Below, piece after piece: positions 45,801 through 52,850 of a stretch of 64,000 nucleotides of DNA. The stretch spans positions 62,001-126,000 of the forward strand of contig CBFHOG010000001.1 of NCBI GenBank assembly GCA_965657545.1, read 5' to 3'. The notes under the pieces are model-generated. The model worked only from the letters and a program-made list of their open reading frames with translations, was not told the DNA's origin and ran no database searches. A program made the translations under genes and the position numbers. Within the stretch, counting starts at the first letter, position 1. Each line of letters begins with the position of its first letter. The stretch is from UBA7446 sp965657545 (GTDB lineage Bacteria > Bacteroidota > Bacteroidia > Flavobacteriales > Flavobacteriaceae).

Positions 45801-46320
45801 CTCTGAAATGGCCTTGTTTGGCGCTGAAGATGTTACTATTTATGACCTAACAGGAGATGGCAAAAACCGCGTTGAAATTGATAATAGCGAAGCGGCTTTA
45901 GGTATTGGAGACTATGAATTTGCATTTGAATTAAGTAGCGGTCTTTTTCGACCATATCAAGATAGCCCCATTTTTGAAGATGTTCCTCCAGGAATTCACA
46001 CGCTTTATGTGCGTGATAAAAACAATTGTGGTATTGCAGAATTAAAAATTTCTGTTGTTGGATACTCCCTATACTTTACCCCAAATGGAGATGGAAAAAA
46101 TGACACGTGGCAAATTTTAGGGGTGAGTAAAGACTTCCAAGCAACAGCACTAATTTATATTTTTGACCGCCACGGGCGCCTTATGGCTCAAATCCCTGCT
46201 ACTGGCGTTGGGTGGGACGGTACCTACAACGGAAATCCTTTGCCAGCAGACGATTATTGGTTCCGCGTAAAATTAGATGACGGCAGAAGTTTTACAGGCC
46301 ATTTTAGTTTGGTACGATAG
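39802..46320 (+). CDS. Giant T9SS type B secreted protein with C-type lectin domain (2172 residues)
   Basis: A 2172-residue exported protein with a signal peptide (IAVFVLLLWVSTAVYG) and an IgGFc-binding-like N-terminal region at about 60-400. Acidic calcium-binding type-3 thrombospondin repeats occur near 560-590 and 770-830. A C-type lectin-like domain lies at about 1073-1233 (GVAFWLGLFQDLSASDY, WYWVDGTPLTYQNWW, then NNREKWNDMG). Many beta-rich repeat modules follow. A type B sorting domain fills the last 85 residues (YFTPNGDGKNDTWQILGV, then GHFSLVR). The T9SS exports it to the cell surface, perhaps tethered. It is divergent from porP copy 1 with 38 bases between. A role as adhesin is inferred. 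Confidence 0.9.
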   Translation: MKMLMNTIKRIAVFVLLLWVSTAVYGQLSKVHYIPPISITSQIANSVPFAQYIYISTPSESEVSYVIKPIGQASSFYEYGTVSNDSPVEFGKTYNPIVSQTHNTPLVIFESFGSTVLNNKGYVIEAEKPIYVSVRFQSEAQSGAIVSKGNAALSKSFVFGGFVNDVLSLRTPYNSFFSVMATEDNTEISVNFPKNVTLANYTGSYPVTFTLQKHESYVGILQAFDGTNNLDGLIGGTLDATKDVVVTSGSTTGTNGPGRGHDFGIDQLVGTEKAGEEFIFIRGESPGDYHEIENVILIPLTSSTTYEINGGTPQPISGDYIVIEGDKFSGEGNMYVKTSAPVMAFQGIGGVSDSDNPEPNQGMFVVPPLSCAAKGDINNIPYINRIGLTEQQGGLGIVAEKGKEVTLNGVPLTNGQPVEGNTNYVTYRISSLTDDLYHVSSLGELYVSYYTYSGAATSGAFYSGFQSPPEFTFDLDLVALGTCLQNNLTLNATNTNTLDSFGWWYNPSQDGDSTQWQEIAANANTADYTPSQVGWYQLRGTFSCGANTDELTSQAVYVGNCPDDKDNDGVVDNLDLDEDNDGILDSVESGGNITPDFTDPNNPLLPSVTDKNISIASTYNISGSMTIDASGTLSGDNMGNITSTLTVSTEAINTYELSFNKPTTVRITFPESPNYIENEVITISTTSSDKTISLVNTSEELLVDTNYDNAYESGVAYFTNNRVSVKYAPAVTDLSDTEFIGSYLSNITITHKLENINEDGELNFQIQIIDHFIDSDGDNTSDLLDLDSDGDGCFDTIEAGYEDPDNDGLLGNSPVVFDPSSGTSTADIRGRVVFSGYDFNDTPLDNDNNGIYDFQEAGTPATISQDFAAASASLCEGGSLTLTFKSTDTDNVLWEVDTNADGIFEPANTLGTDTNDGDTYKFLINSVTTALDQYVFRASLSKKTYACTTPTKLFTLTVNNNTTKPNLDPLTVVCKGATVADLDSTVVWYSASTGGSPLANNTILTHNTPYFAASIVNGCVGELRSETKVVVNDPVISTVSNNTTFCADETITLSLDTDKILPTPDDFARINNLVYIENAAGPVQYDNGFYYTQKGIKTGVQPITWTAAKALGESIVGATMYIINSTTEEDAVYQGLQHMGLIGNDGVAFWLGLFQDLSASDYLEPDGGWYWVDGTPLTYQNWWSSEPNDWPSDSKDGEENHAQFEFSNNREKWNDMGLADNDGQSYPIFEYKAQTNVEWFTVETNGSKTPIAGAKNSSQLEVSPLETTSYLVRVTTNSVICDSEIFTITINSLPIANTVSDPIEICVDNNNGAIPSKDLKGSFDLTSVKTTILGSSQPDTNHTVAYYTTPGGAENEIAAAKILTPDAYTNRSNPQTIYYRVTNTDTNCVSDVGALTIKANALPPTITIPDFEACDDLTSGSDEDGILRFDLTAQTAGIEALLGSTTQWSISYHETVADAEAKNAITEYNTSTSDNSKKTIIVRLEDNTTGCYRIDNTLELVVLELPKISKGSFTREQCDTDTDGIAQDNLTLYNSIFSVNHMNETFTYYWDSNHTDEITTPSAFFNVDSSGNPIPDVTVYVKITNDNDCERTFDPATGDPLTIEIRVRASTIKDTFLETYYTCLDPSVKTNTGIGTFDKDNFADLEAKLIAEHPAFSNNNVAIQYFESEADAASKINPIDTSQNYTNSTPNNQEIWAAIDATGLTETTCLGLKQVAKFVVEPLAILHPVSIPRQCDGDSLLDLDAQDGLFPFDTSTVMSQLLLTQNPANYNITFYNENDAVISTNGFPSEYLSPSQDIRVVVENKPSNVTPACYQEALITFTVDDSPEVGSYNMPAVCDYDDGVLDNLGVFDTSNLNNELLNGQTNMEIQFLQRDGSGNETVIGNSLPNPFNTPTTTVIAQIYNPLNSICIAEEMITFQVNENPAFDLPTELVFCQNLGSDTIYVTSPNATYDYAWERNGVPITTQLTQNLIITEGGTYSVTATNPTTGCTTSKTVEVKTSEMALFGAEDVTIYDLTGDGKNRVEIDNSEAALGIGDYEFAFELSSGLFRPYQDSPIFEDVPPGIHTLYVRDKNNCGIAELKISVVGYSLYFTPNGDGKNDTWQILGVSKDFQATALIYIFDRHGRLMAQIPATGVGWDGTYNGNPLPADDYWFRVKLDDGRSFTGHFSLVR

Positions 46321-46325
46321 TTTTA

Positions 46326-47318
46326 TTACAAGATCCCTCTCACTGATACCGGGTAATATTTTTTTCCAAATATATCTATGCCTATTGTAATTTGATGCCC
46401 TCCAAACGTATCGAGTTGAATGTTTTCTAGACTTGTGGTATATGCATATGAAAGAGAAAAAGTACCTGTCCTAAGCCCTGCCATTAATGTAAATTGTTTG
46501 TGTCTTTGGCGAAATTCTTTTCGGTTTTCTTTTACGTGTGTGTTCGCTTTTAAATGCGCCCGATATGAAAGCCCAAACCACGAGTACAATGTGTTAAAGC
46601 TGTGATGAGATTTAAGGTTAATATCATATCCTAGGGAACTGGTGTATTGCATGTCATAGACTAACACAGAAGGCTCAATACTTAACCTATTGCTAAAGGG
46701 AATGAAGTAGCCGGAATTGAATATCAGAACACGCGGTTTTTTTACTACCAGGACATCTGCTTTATCATGCCCTTGAAAAAGAAGATTTTTGCCCGATATA
46801 TGTGCATAAAACCCAAGGATATTATATGAAAAACCACCGTCAATATGGATGCCACTTGCATTTGTTTCAAAACCATTAACAAGCGGGTCTGTCAGTGATG
46901 ATGGACTAAATGATGACTGATCATGGGTGTCGTTTAACACACCAACACTTACCCCAAAAGACAATTGATTGGTATCACTTCTGGCCCTAAAAAAATTAAG
47001 GTGGTGTGCGTAGGTCAGCAATGCTCCAAAACGTTTGTGATAGCCATTGCTGTCCCGGTGAAAAATGGCGCCAATTCCAGACTTTTCATTTAAACGACTG
47101 TGCACATTAAACGTTTGTAAGGAAGGGGCATTTTCTATTTGTTGCCACTGTGAACGGTGTGTGGCTCTCGCTTTTATTCCTTGAAAATGCGCACCAGCCA
47201 TGGCTGGATGCATCAAGTAATAGTTATCCATTAAATAATCCGAATAAATAGGGGTTTGGAGTTGGGCTTGTACACCAACAACACTCAAAAACCAAAAGGT
47301 GGCAATGATTTTTTTCAA
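46326..47318 (-). CDS. PorP/SprF family protein (second copy)
   Basis: A 330-residue outer-membrane protein, paralogue of the copy at 38759 (family start QLQTPIYSDYLMDNYYLMHP, then MAGAHFQGIKARATHRSQW). It is divergent from the 1245-residue secreted protein gene at 47388, 69 bases apart, repeating the layout of the first pair. The two copies arose by duplication of the whole pair, as discussed under findings. Confidence 0.92.
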   Translation of the reverse strand: MKKIIATFWFLSVVGVQAQLQTPIYSDYLMDNYYLMHPAMAGAHFQGIKARATHRSQWQQIENAPSLQTFNVHSRLNEKSGIGAIFHRDSNGYHKRFGALLTYAHHLNFFRARSDTNQLSFGVSVGVLNDTHDQSSFSPSSLTDPLVNGFETNASGIHIDGGFSYNILGFYAHISGKNLLFQGHDKADVLVVKKPRVLIFNSGYFIPFSNRLSIEPSVLVYDMQYTSSLGYDINLKSHHSFNTLYSWFGLSYRAHLKANTHVKENRKEFRQRHKQFTLMAGLRTGTFSLSYAYTTSLENIQLDTFGGHQITIGIDIFGKKYYPVSVRGIL

Positions 47319-47331
47319 TTTGGGGGGTAAT

Positions 47332-47366
47332 TTGACGTAAAACTATACATTTTTTAGCTAACTTTG
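47332..47366 (+). promoter_or_regulatory. Promoter TTG-N24-TAACTTTG for the second giant gene
   Basis: TTG at 47332-47334 and TAACTTTG at 47359-47366; the spacer is one base longer than usual. It ends 21 bases before the TTG start at 47388. Confidence 0.5.
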
Positions 47367-47387
47367 GATATCCCAAACTTATAAACC

Positions 47388-50300
47388 TTGAATAATTCCC
47401 CCTTTTCCTTATTATTATACTGCTATTTTGGTATTTGTTTTCTTTATCCAAATCACGGACATGCCAAAGAATTAAACACAACCACAGTACGATTTATCAA
47501 TTCCCAAGCCGTTGCACCAGAACTACCTGATGTTCCTACCGTTACTGTTTATTGCCAATCTACTAGACCAACTGTTGCTTCGCTAAAGACAAGGTATGGA
47601 AACAATATCCGAGTTTATTCTTCCGAAACGGCTACCAATTTTTTGGGAGATCCCCTTGAACTGGATCATAATCAAACCTACTATATAAGTGCTTATGAGG
47701 CATCGAACGGAGAAAGCCTGTCTAGGGCTGTAACAAAAGTTTTTATAAGTGACCCCAAACTAACAGCCAACAAAAACAATATCTGCGGGAATGAGGAAGT
47801 AAGTATAACTGCTTCTGGTGTCCCCCAAACAGTTGCAGATTTTGAATTGGCAAACCCCTCTTTTGAAAAGTTTTTAACGCATGAAAATGCATCCTATTAC
47901 CTGCGAAAACAATCCATGGCGTGGACCGATGCGCATACGCTTATTCAGTCATTAGGGGCAGGTGCAAACATGTATATGATAAACAATAAAGCGGAAGAGG
48001 ACGCGGTGTTTAATGCCTTGAGTTCTTTGGGAATAACCGGGATATCGGAGTTGCACTTTTGGATGGGATTAAGACAAAACCCCGCCCTCAATCCAAACAA
48101 TACAGTACAGGATGGCTGGCAATGGTTAGATGGTAGAATGCTTACCGATGCGTTGGCTAATTGGACGCCTGGTGAGCCCGATGATAATGGGCTAGAGGCA
48201 ACCCCAGGCGTTGAAGATGGTGGTGAAAATTATGCCCAGTTTGATTTAAACCAAATTAATTCATGGCGTGATGTGTCTGACAATTCTCCCTTTGTAGATT
48301 CATGGCCTGTGATTGAGTTCACACCAGCTACCAAAGCAACTTGGGGGAAAATTGACCCTAAGTCAGGTGAAGAGATTTATTTTGAAGACGTTAAAAAGAG
48401 TGTCTTAAAGGTGAACCCACTTGAAACAACCACCTATTTTTATGAGTTAAGTACCGCTGGAATTGTGTGTAGGGAAGAAATTGTTATTACGGTCATCGAT
48501 ACGCCTGAGCTGTTACAGGCTTCTGATTTTGAGCTTTGTGCAAGCCCCACAGACACCACCGCTGAGCGTGATCGCACACTAAATTTTGATTTATCCATAC
48601 AGGAAGCGGCAATCGTCAAAGGATTGCCAAACACTGAAATTTTATTCTTTACAAGCCTGTTCAACGCAGAAAACCTTACAGGCGCCATAGATACATCTAT
48701 TCCTTTTGAAAATACCGTAAATCCGCAGCCTATATATTACCGAACAAAAAACACCACAACAGGGTGTCCTTCTGTGAAAACGGGTACTTTTAATTTAGTT
48801 GTGGCCTCACCCCCCGAAATAACAATACCGCCACACTTTGAGTGTGACGATACTACCAGCGGCTCTAATACAGACCAAATCCAAGAATTTGATTTAACCC
48901 TAAATGACGCAAGGATTTTTCAACTAATGAACGCAACATCAACTGAATACAGCATTAGTTATCACCTTTCAATGGCCGATGCAGGAGATTTAACCAAAAC
49001 AGGTGTCAATCAATATACAACGCTGGCATCGGACGCTGGTGAAAAAACGATATATGTGCGAATTACAGATGACCGTTTAGGTTGTTATCGTATTACAAAC
49101 TCTTTTCGCGTGGTCGTAAGTCCATTGCCTGTATTAAAAAACAATACAGTAGTTCATGAAGAATGTGACGAAAGTACTGATGTCATTGACGGTAGGCTAA
49201 GAACTAACCTTACTTATTTTAACCATCTCATATCTAATAATTATGAAAATGAGGTGTTTACCTATTTCACTTCCCCCGACTATAGTCCAGCATCGCAAAT
49301 ATTAGATCCAACATCCTATTATAATACGGATATATTTGGCAATCCAACATTGCCCACAGACGATATTTATGTTAAAGTAAATAGCATCCTACCGCCCAAC
49401 GTGTTTGCGCCTTATGGCAGTTGTTCAACAAAAGCAAAAATTGAGCTTGAAGTGAGCAATAGTCAAATTGATCCCAATTTTAATCTGGACTTTTATGCTT
49501 GCGAAACAGAGTCAAGAAATCCCGATGGCAGTACCGTATTCCCCGCCTCTATTTTTACAAAAATACAAACAGCCTTAATAGCCCAAAACCCCGCTTTTTC
49601 GGCGTCTAATGTTAACTTTCGATATTTCCCAAGCCTATTAGATACGGCAGAAAAGAAAAATGAAATTAATCCTTTGGATACTTACACAAATCAAAACCCC
49701 AAAGTATCGGGGCAGAACTGGACAGATGAAATTTGGGTAAGTGTAGAGACAGAGAATAACGACACCCTTAGTTGCGTGGGGTTAAATAAAGTGGCTACCT
49801 TACATATTGAGCAATTGCCTGTTGCGCATAATATTACCGCGCTTCACGCGTGTGATGACAATGGAGACGGGCGTGCGGCCTTCGATACTTCAAAATTGAA
49901 CGAAGAGTTGCTAGGGGCTACACAACCTCAAGTTAAGGTTTCATTTTTCGATAAAGCAACCGGCTTACTGCTGTTTCGCGATGCGCTTCCCAATCCATAT
50001 GTGTCTTCGTTTAAAACAATTCTTATTAAAGTAGAAAATGACCCCTCATCAGTAACCCCAGCCTGTTATGATATGGTAACGTTTGATCTTGTTGTTGATC
50101 ACATCCCCGTTTTTCATAAGGTTGCACCGCAACTAAGCTGCGACAGCTCTGATGATGTTATTGATGGTGTAGCCATATTTGATACACGATCTTTAGAAAA
50201 AGAAATACTACAAGGGCAATCTAATGTGATCGTCTCTTATTTTACCCCTTCGGGAGACCCGCTTCCAAGCCCGCTACCCGTAGATTTTTTATCTGGTACA

Positions 50301-51125
50301 ACAACGCTTACCGTTAAGCTTGAAAATGGGCTAAACCCCGCCTGCTCCGTAAATGGAACAGTACAATTCACTGTACAACAAAACCCCGTTTTTAACTTTG
50401 ATGAGGAAGCAATCTTGTGTATGAACAAAGGCAGCCAAAAGCTTCAGGTACGTAATCCTAAGGGAACCTATTCTTACCGCTGGGAATATACAACCGCTGC
50501 CGGAGTCAAAACGCTTTTACCAGACGTAACCAGTAGCATTGATGCAACGAATGCTGGCGTATATACAGTAACAGCGACTGACCTTACTGGGAAGATGTGT
50601 AGTACTTCAAAATCTGTTACGCTAACGGCTTCAAACCCTCCAAAAATTACAAGTGAGGATGTCTCGGTAACAGATGATGTCTTCAACAAAAACAACACCA
50701 TCACAATCGACACGACCAACCTTGGGATTGGCGATTATGAGTTTTCGCTCAACGATGGGCCATATCAAGACAGCCCTGTTTTTGATAATGTAAATCCAGG
50801 CATTCACACCATTACTGTAAGAGACAAAAACGGATGTGGTGTAGGCTTTTTAGATGTGAGCGTACTGGGATATCCCAAATTCTTTTCTCCCAATCGGGAT
50901 GGTTTTCACGATGAGTGGAAAATAAATCTGGACAGTGATCAATATGCCATTAAGGAAATTTATATTTTTGATCGATACGGTCGTTTACTTAAATTACTAA
51001 GCAGTATCAGCGACAGCTGGGACGGGACCTTTAAGGGAACTCTCATGCCTGCAGATGACTATTGGTTTAAAGCCGTTTTAGATGATGGTAGGGTCTTTAA
51101 AGGGCATTTTAGTTTATTGAGATAA
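47388..51125 (+). CDS. T9SS type B secreted protein with C-type lectin domain (1245 residues)
   Basis: A 1245-residue exported protein from a TTG start (47388) and the signal FSLLLYCYFGICFLYPNHGHA. A C-type lectin domain lies at about 157-311 (FWMGLRQNPALNPNN, WQWLDGRML, then INSWRDVSDNS), then beta-rich modules parallel to those in the second half of the 2172-residue protein, and a type B sorting domain in the last 85 residues (FFSPNRDGFHDEWKINL, then GHFSLLR). It resembles the C-terminal 1200 residues of that neighbour and lacks its N-terminal half. The next gene overlaps its stop by one base. Confidence 0.9.
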   Translation: MNNSPFSLLLYCYFGICFLYPNHGHAKELNTTTVRFINSQAVAPELPDVPTVTVYCQSTRPTVASLKTRYGNNIRVYSSETATNFLGDPLELDHNQTYYISAYEASNGESLSRAVTKVFISDPKLTANKNNICGNEEVSITASGVPQTVADFELANPSFEKFLTHENASYYLRKQSMAWTDAHTLIQSLGAGANMYMINNKAEEDAVFNALSSLGITGISELHFWMGLRQNPALNPNNTVQDGWQWLDGRMLTDALANWTPGEPDDNGLEATPGVEDGGENYAQFDLNQINSWRDVSDNSPFVDSWPVIEFTPATKATWGKIDPKSGEEIYFEDVKKSVLKVNPLETTTYFYELSTAGIVCREEIVITVIDTPELLQASDFELCASPTDTTAERDRTLNFDLSIQEAAIVKGLPNTEILFFTSLFNAENLTGAIDTSIPFENTVNPQPIYYRTKNTTTGCPSVKTGTFNLVVASPPEITIPPHFECDDTTSGSNTDQIQEFDLTLNDARIFQLMNATSTEYSISYHLSMADAGDLTKTGVNQYTTLASDAGEKTIYVRITDDRLGCYRITNSFRVVVSPLPVLKNNTVVHEECDESTDVIDGRLRTNLTYFNHLISNNYENEVFTYFTSPDYSPASQILDPTSYYNTDIFGNPTLPTDDIYVKVNSILPPNVFAPYGSCSTKAKIELEVSNSQIDPNFNLDFYACETESRNPDGSTVFPASIFTKIQTALIAQNPAFSASNVNFRYFPSLLDTAEKKNEINPLDTYTNQNPKVSGQNWTDEIWVSVETENNDTLSCVGLNKVATLHIEQLPVAHNITALHACDDNGDGRAAFDTSKLNEELLGATQPQVKVSFFDKATGLLLFRDALPNPYVSSFKTILIKVENDPSSVTPACYDMVTFDLVVDHIPVFHKVAPQLSCDSSDDVIDGVAIFDTRSLEKEILQGQSNVIVSYFTPSGDPLPSPLPVDFLSGTTTLTVKLENGLNPACSVNGTVQFTVQQNPVFNFDEEAILCMNKGSQKLQVRNPKGTYSYRWEYTTAAGVKTLLPDVTSSIDATNAGVYTVTATDLTGKMCSTSKSVTLTASNPPKITSEDVSVTDDVFNKNNTITIDTTNLGIGDYEFSLNDGPYQDSPVFDNVNPGIHTITVRDKNGCGVGFLDVSVLGYPKFFSPNRDGFHDEWKINLDSDQYAIKEIYIFDRYGRLLKLLSSISDSWDGTFKGTLMPADDYWFKAVLDDGRVFKGHFSLLR

Positions 51126-51739
51126 TGGAAAAAAGAGAGGCAACAACTGTTTTTGGAGAATGGGCGGAATTGGGAAAAGACGAAAAGATGGCGCAAGGGC
51201 ACGAAAGTGCTGTTGGTAATATGCTTGATGCTGTTCTGAAAAACCATGCAGACTACCGTTTTATTGATGCCGGTTGCGGCAATGGATGGGTGGTGCGTAT
51301 GGTAAAACAACGCAAAGAATGTAAAGCAGCCTTTGGAGTTGATGGCTCAAAAAAAATGGTTGAAAAGGCACAGCGTATTGACCCAAGTGGTACTTATTTA
51401 CATACTGACTTAATGACGTGGATTCCCACTGAAAAGGTTGATATTGTTCACGCCATGGAAGTCGTTTACTACCTAAATAACCCTGAATTATTTATCAAGT
51501 CTGTGTACAACAATTGGCTCAACAAAAATGGGCAGCTCGTGATTGGAATTGATTTTTATACAGAAAATACCGTTTCACATTCATGGCCCGATGACTGTGG
51601 TATCTCAGAAATGCGCTTGTTTTCCGAAGAAGAATGGGTTTCCTTTTTTAATGCCGCTGGTTTTAGGTCAGTAAAATCTTGGCGTGTTGATCCAAAAGAA
51701 GGCTGGGCAGGAACCTTGGTTGTTACAGGAACGGTGTAG
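51125..51739 (+). CDS. Class I SAM-dependent methyltransferase
   Basis: A 204-residue protein with the SAM-binding motif FIDAGCGNGW at about 46-55 and the acidic motif that follows (FGVDGSKKM). The ending is a strand-rich lid. The substrate is unknown. It overlaps the giant gene's stop by one base, so it is co-transcribed with the T9SS protein. Confidence 0.85.
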   Translation: MEKREATTVFGEWAELGKDEKMAQGHESAVGNMLDAVLKNHADYRFIDAGCGNGWVVRMVKQRKECKAAFGVDGSKKMVEKAQRIDPSGTYLHTDLMTWIPTEKVDIVHAMEVVYYLNNPELFIKSVYNNWLNKNGQLVIGIDFYTENTVSHSWPDDCGISEMRLFSEEEWVSFFNAAGFRSVKSWRVDPKEGWAGTLVVTGTV

Positions 51740-51778
51740 TGCAATTACAGGGGACAGCCCTATATTTTAATTGGTGCA

Positions 51779-51957
51779 TTAAAACCGAAAGGATGGGTAC
51801 TCATCCCAATTTGTATTTCTATTCCATTGACACACAAAACCAGTAATCTCTCCCAAATAACCTGCGTCAATATAGGCGTGCACTTTTTGATACAATTCTG
51901 CGCTGTTGTACTGATGTCCTGTCTGAAACACAAGTCCACTTGTGGCGCGATACGCAT
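51779..51957 (-). pseudogene. Fragment of a Gfo/Idh/MocA-type oxidoreductase
   Basis: A minus-strand frame of about 58 codons ending at TAA 51779. Its sequence contains GLVFQTGHQYNSAELYQKV followed by AYIDAGYLGEITGFVCQWNR, the core after the NAD-binding domain of Gfo/Idh/MocA proteins (family pattern GVxFQxGHQ, xxLIxxGxLGxIxxVxCxWNRN). Neither the Rossmann domain nor the C-terminal domain is present. It is thus an internal fragment of a gene lost otherwise. Confidence 0.65.
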
Positions 51958-52190
51958 CTTACCGACATGAAGCTTTTGTGTTGGGTATAGAAACGAATAA
52001 CAATAAAATCAAGGTTGGAAACGAAGAAGGGTATCGAATAGATATGGGCGATATCCCTGTGAAGTATAACGAAGCTTTCTGGGAAAATCTCAGTATGCCT
52101 CCCGAAACAGAATTCTACCGAAAATATGCGCGGGACCTACGGTCTATTTACGGAGTACCTTTGGATGTACAGTTCCAGTTGGTAAACTAA
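51942..52190 (+). pseudogene. Headless 3' fragment of an unidentified gene
   Basis: A GTG-started frame of 82 codons (or an open 3' end of a longer gene), with ordered content such as RHEAFVLGIETNNNKIKV and the ending LPLDVQFQLVN-like GVPLDVQFQLVN. It abuts the oxidoreductase fragment head-to-head at about 51942, a likely deletion or inversion joint. The family is not identified. Confidence 0.4.
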
Positions 52191-52212
52191 AAACCTCAAA
52201 GCGAATCGCTTT

Positions 52213-52560
52213 TTACCAACTAATTCTATTCAGCAACCAAGCCTGCTCGGAGTAAGGCTTCATGACAACAAGTGTTTGAGCGTCTTTTGAAAAGGCATAT
52301 TGTAACGCATAAGACGCTGTAGTATCTTTTCTTTGAATTACAATGAAATTTTCTTTTACAGTAAAAATACCTTCTGACACCAACTGACTGTCATCAAATC
52401 GTTTGAAATACGGCTCGTTGTTTTCGTTAAAGCCAACACTGATAATTTCACCCTCAAACGATTTCCATTTTCCAATAAAAGAAAGTTCTGTAACTCTTTC
52501 ATCAGTCTGAACAAAACCCATCAATATAAATGATGTCGCTATCCAAAATAAATATTTCAT
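52213..52560 (-). CDS. Small secreted beta-rich protein, lipocalin-like
   Basis: A 115-residue protein from ATG 52560 with a signal peptide (MKYLFWIATSFILMGFVQT). The mature part begins ELSFIGKWKSFEG and has alternating strands, which resembles small lipocalin-like/DUF families of Bacteroidota. Function unknown. It stands alone. Confidence 0.6.
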   Translation of the reverse strand: MKYLFWIATSFILMGFVQTDERVTELSFIGKWKSFEGEIISVGFNENNEPYFKRFDDSQLVSEGIFTVKENFIVIQRKDTTASYALQYAFSKDAQTLVVMKPYSEQAWLLNRISW

Positions 52561-52680
52561 GATTTTACTTTTATTCAAACTTATACAGACATGTTTAACC
52601 AAACATAAACTTATGTTTATGGTTATGTGAATTTTATATGCTTGGGAATCAATCTAAATACTGTGTCTATTATTAGTAAT

Positions 52681-52709
52681 AAAAAAACCCCTCCATAAAG
52701 AAGGGGTTT
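52681..52709 (-). terminator. Rho-independent terminator of the phosphatase operon
   Basis: An 8-bp stem (AAACCCCT/AGGGGTTT) with a 9-base loop, followed on the minus strand by a T-run. It stands 140 bases downstream of the metallophosphatase gene. Confidence 0.75.
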
Positions 52710-52719
52710 GTTAGAGGGG

Positions 52720-52746
52720 GCAAAGGGAGTGAAGTCGAACTATTTT
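52720..52746 (+). repeat. 27-bp direct repeat, left copy
   Basis: An exact 27-base repeat of the copy at 57292-57318, same orientation, starting GCAAAGGGAGTGAAG. It lies next to a terminator hairpin. The two copies bracket the phosphatase/TonB receptor block. Confidence 0.85.
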
Positions 52747-52850
52747 ACAGCGATTCATATGATATCACCCCATTATTTTAATAAACTAAAGTCCTAATTT
52801 TTATCTCGAAACTATTTTTGGAGGCAATTAATTTTGTGTTTAATGATGTT

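Larger units (their letters stand above)
51740..52212. other. 473-base region of decayed gene fragments
   Basis: No intact gene. It contains a fragment of an oxidoreductase on the minus strand and a headless frame on the plus strand, both listed separately. Confidence 0.6.

Noticed and set aside
51760..51957. Minus-strand frame starting MRIAPQVDLC at 51957
   Set aside because: The other minus-strand frame over the same bases reads as a Gfo/Idh/MocA fragment and is far more convincing.
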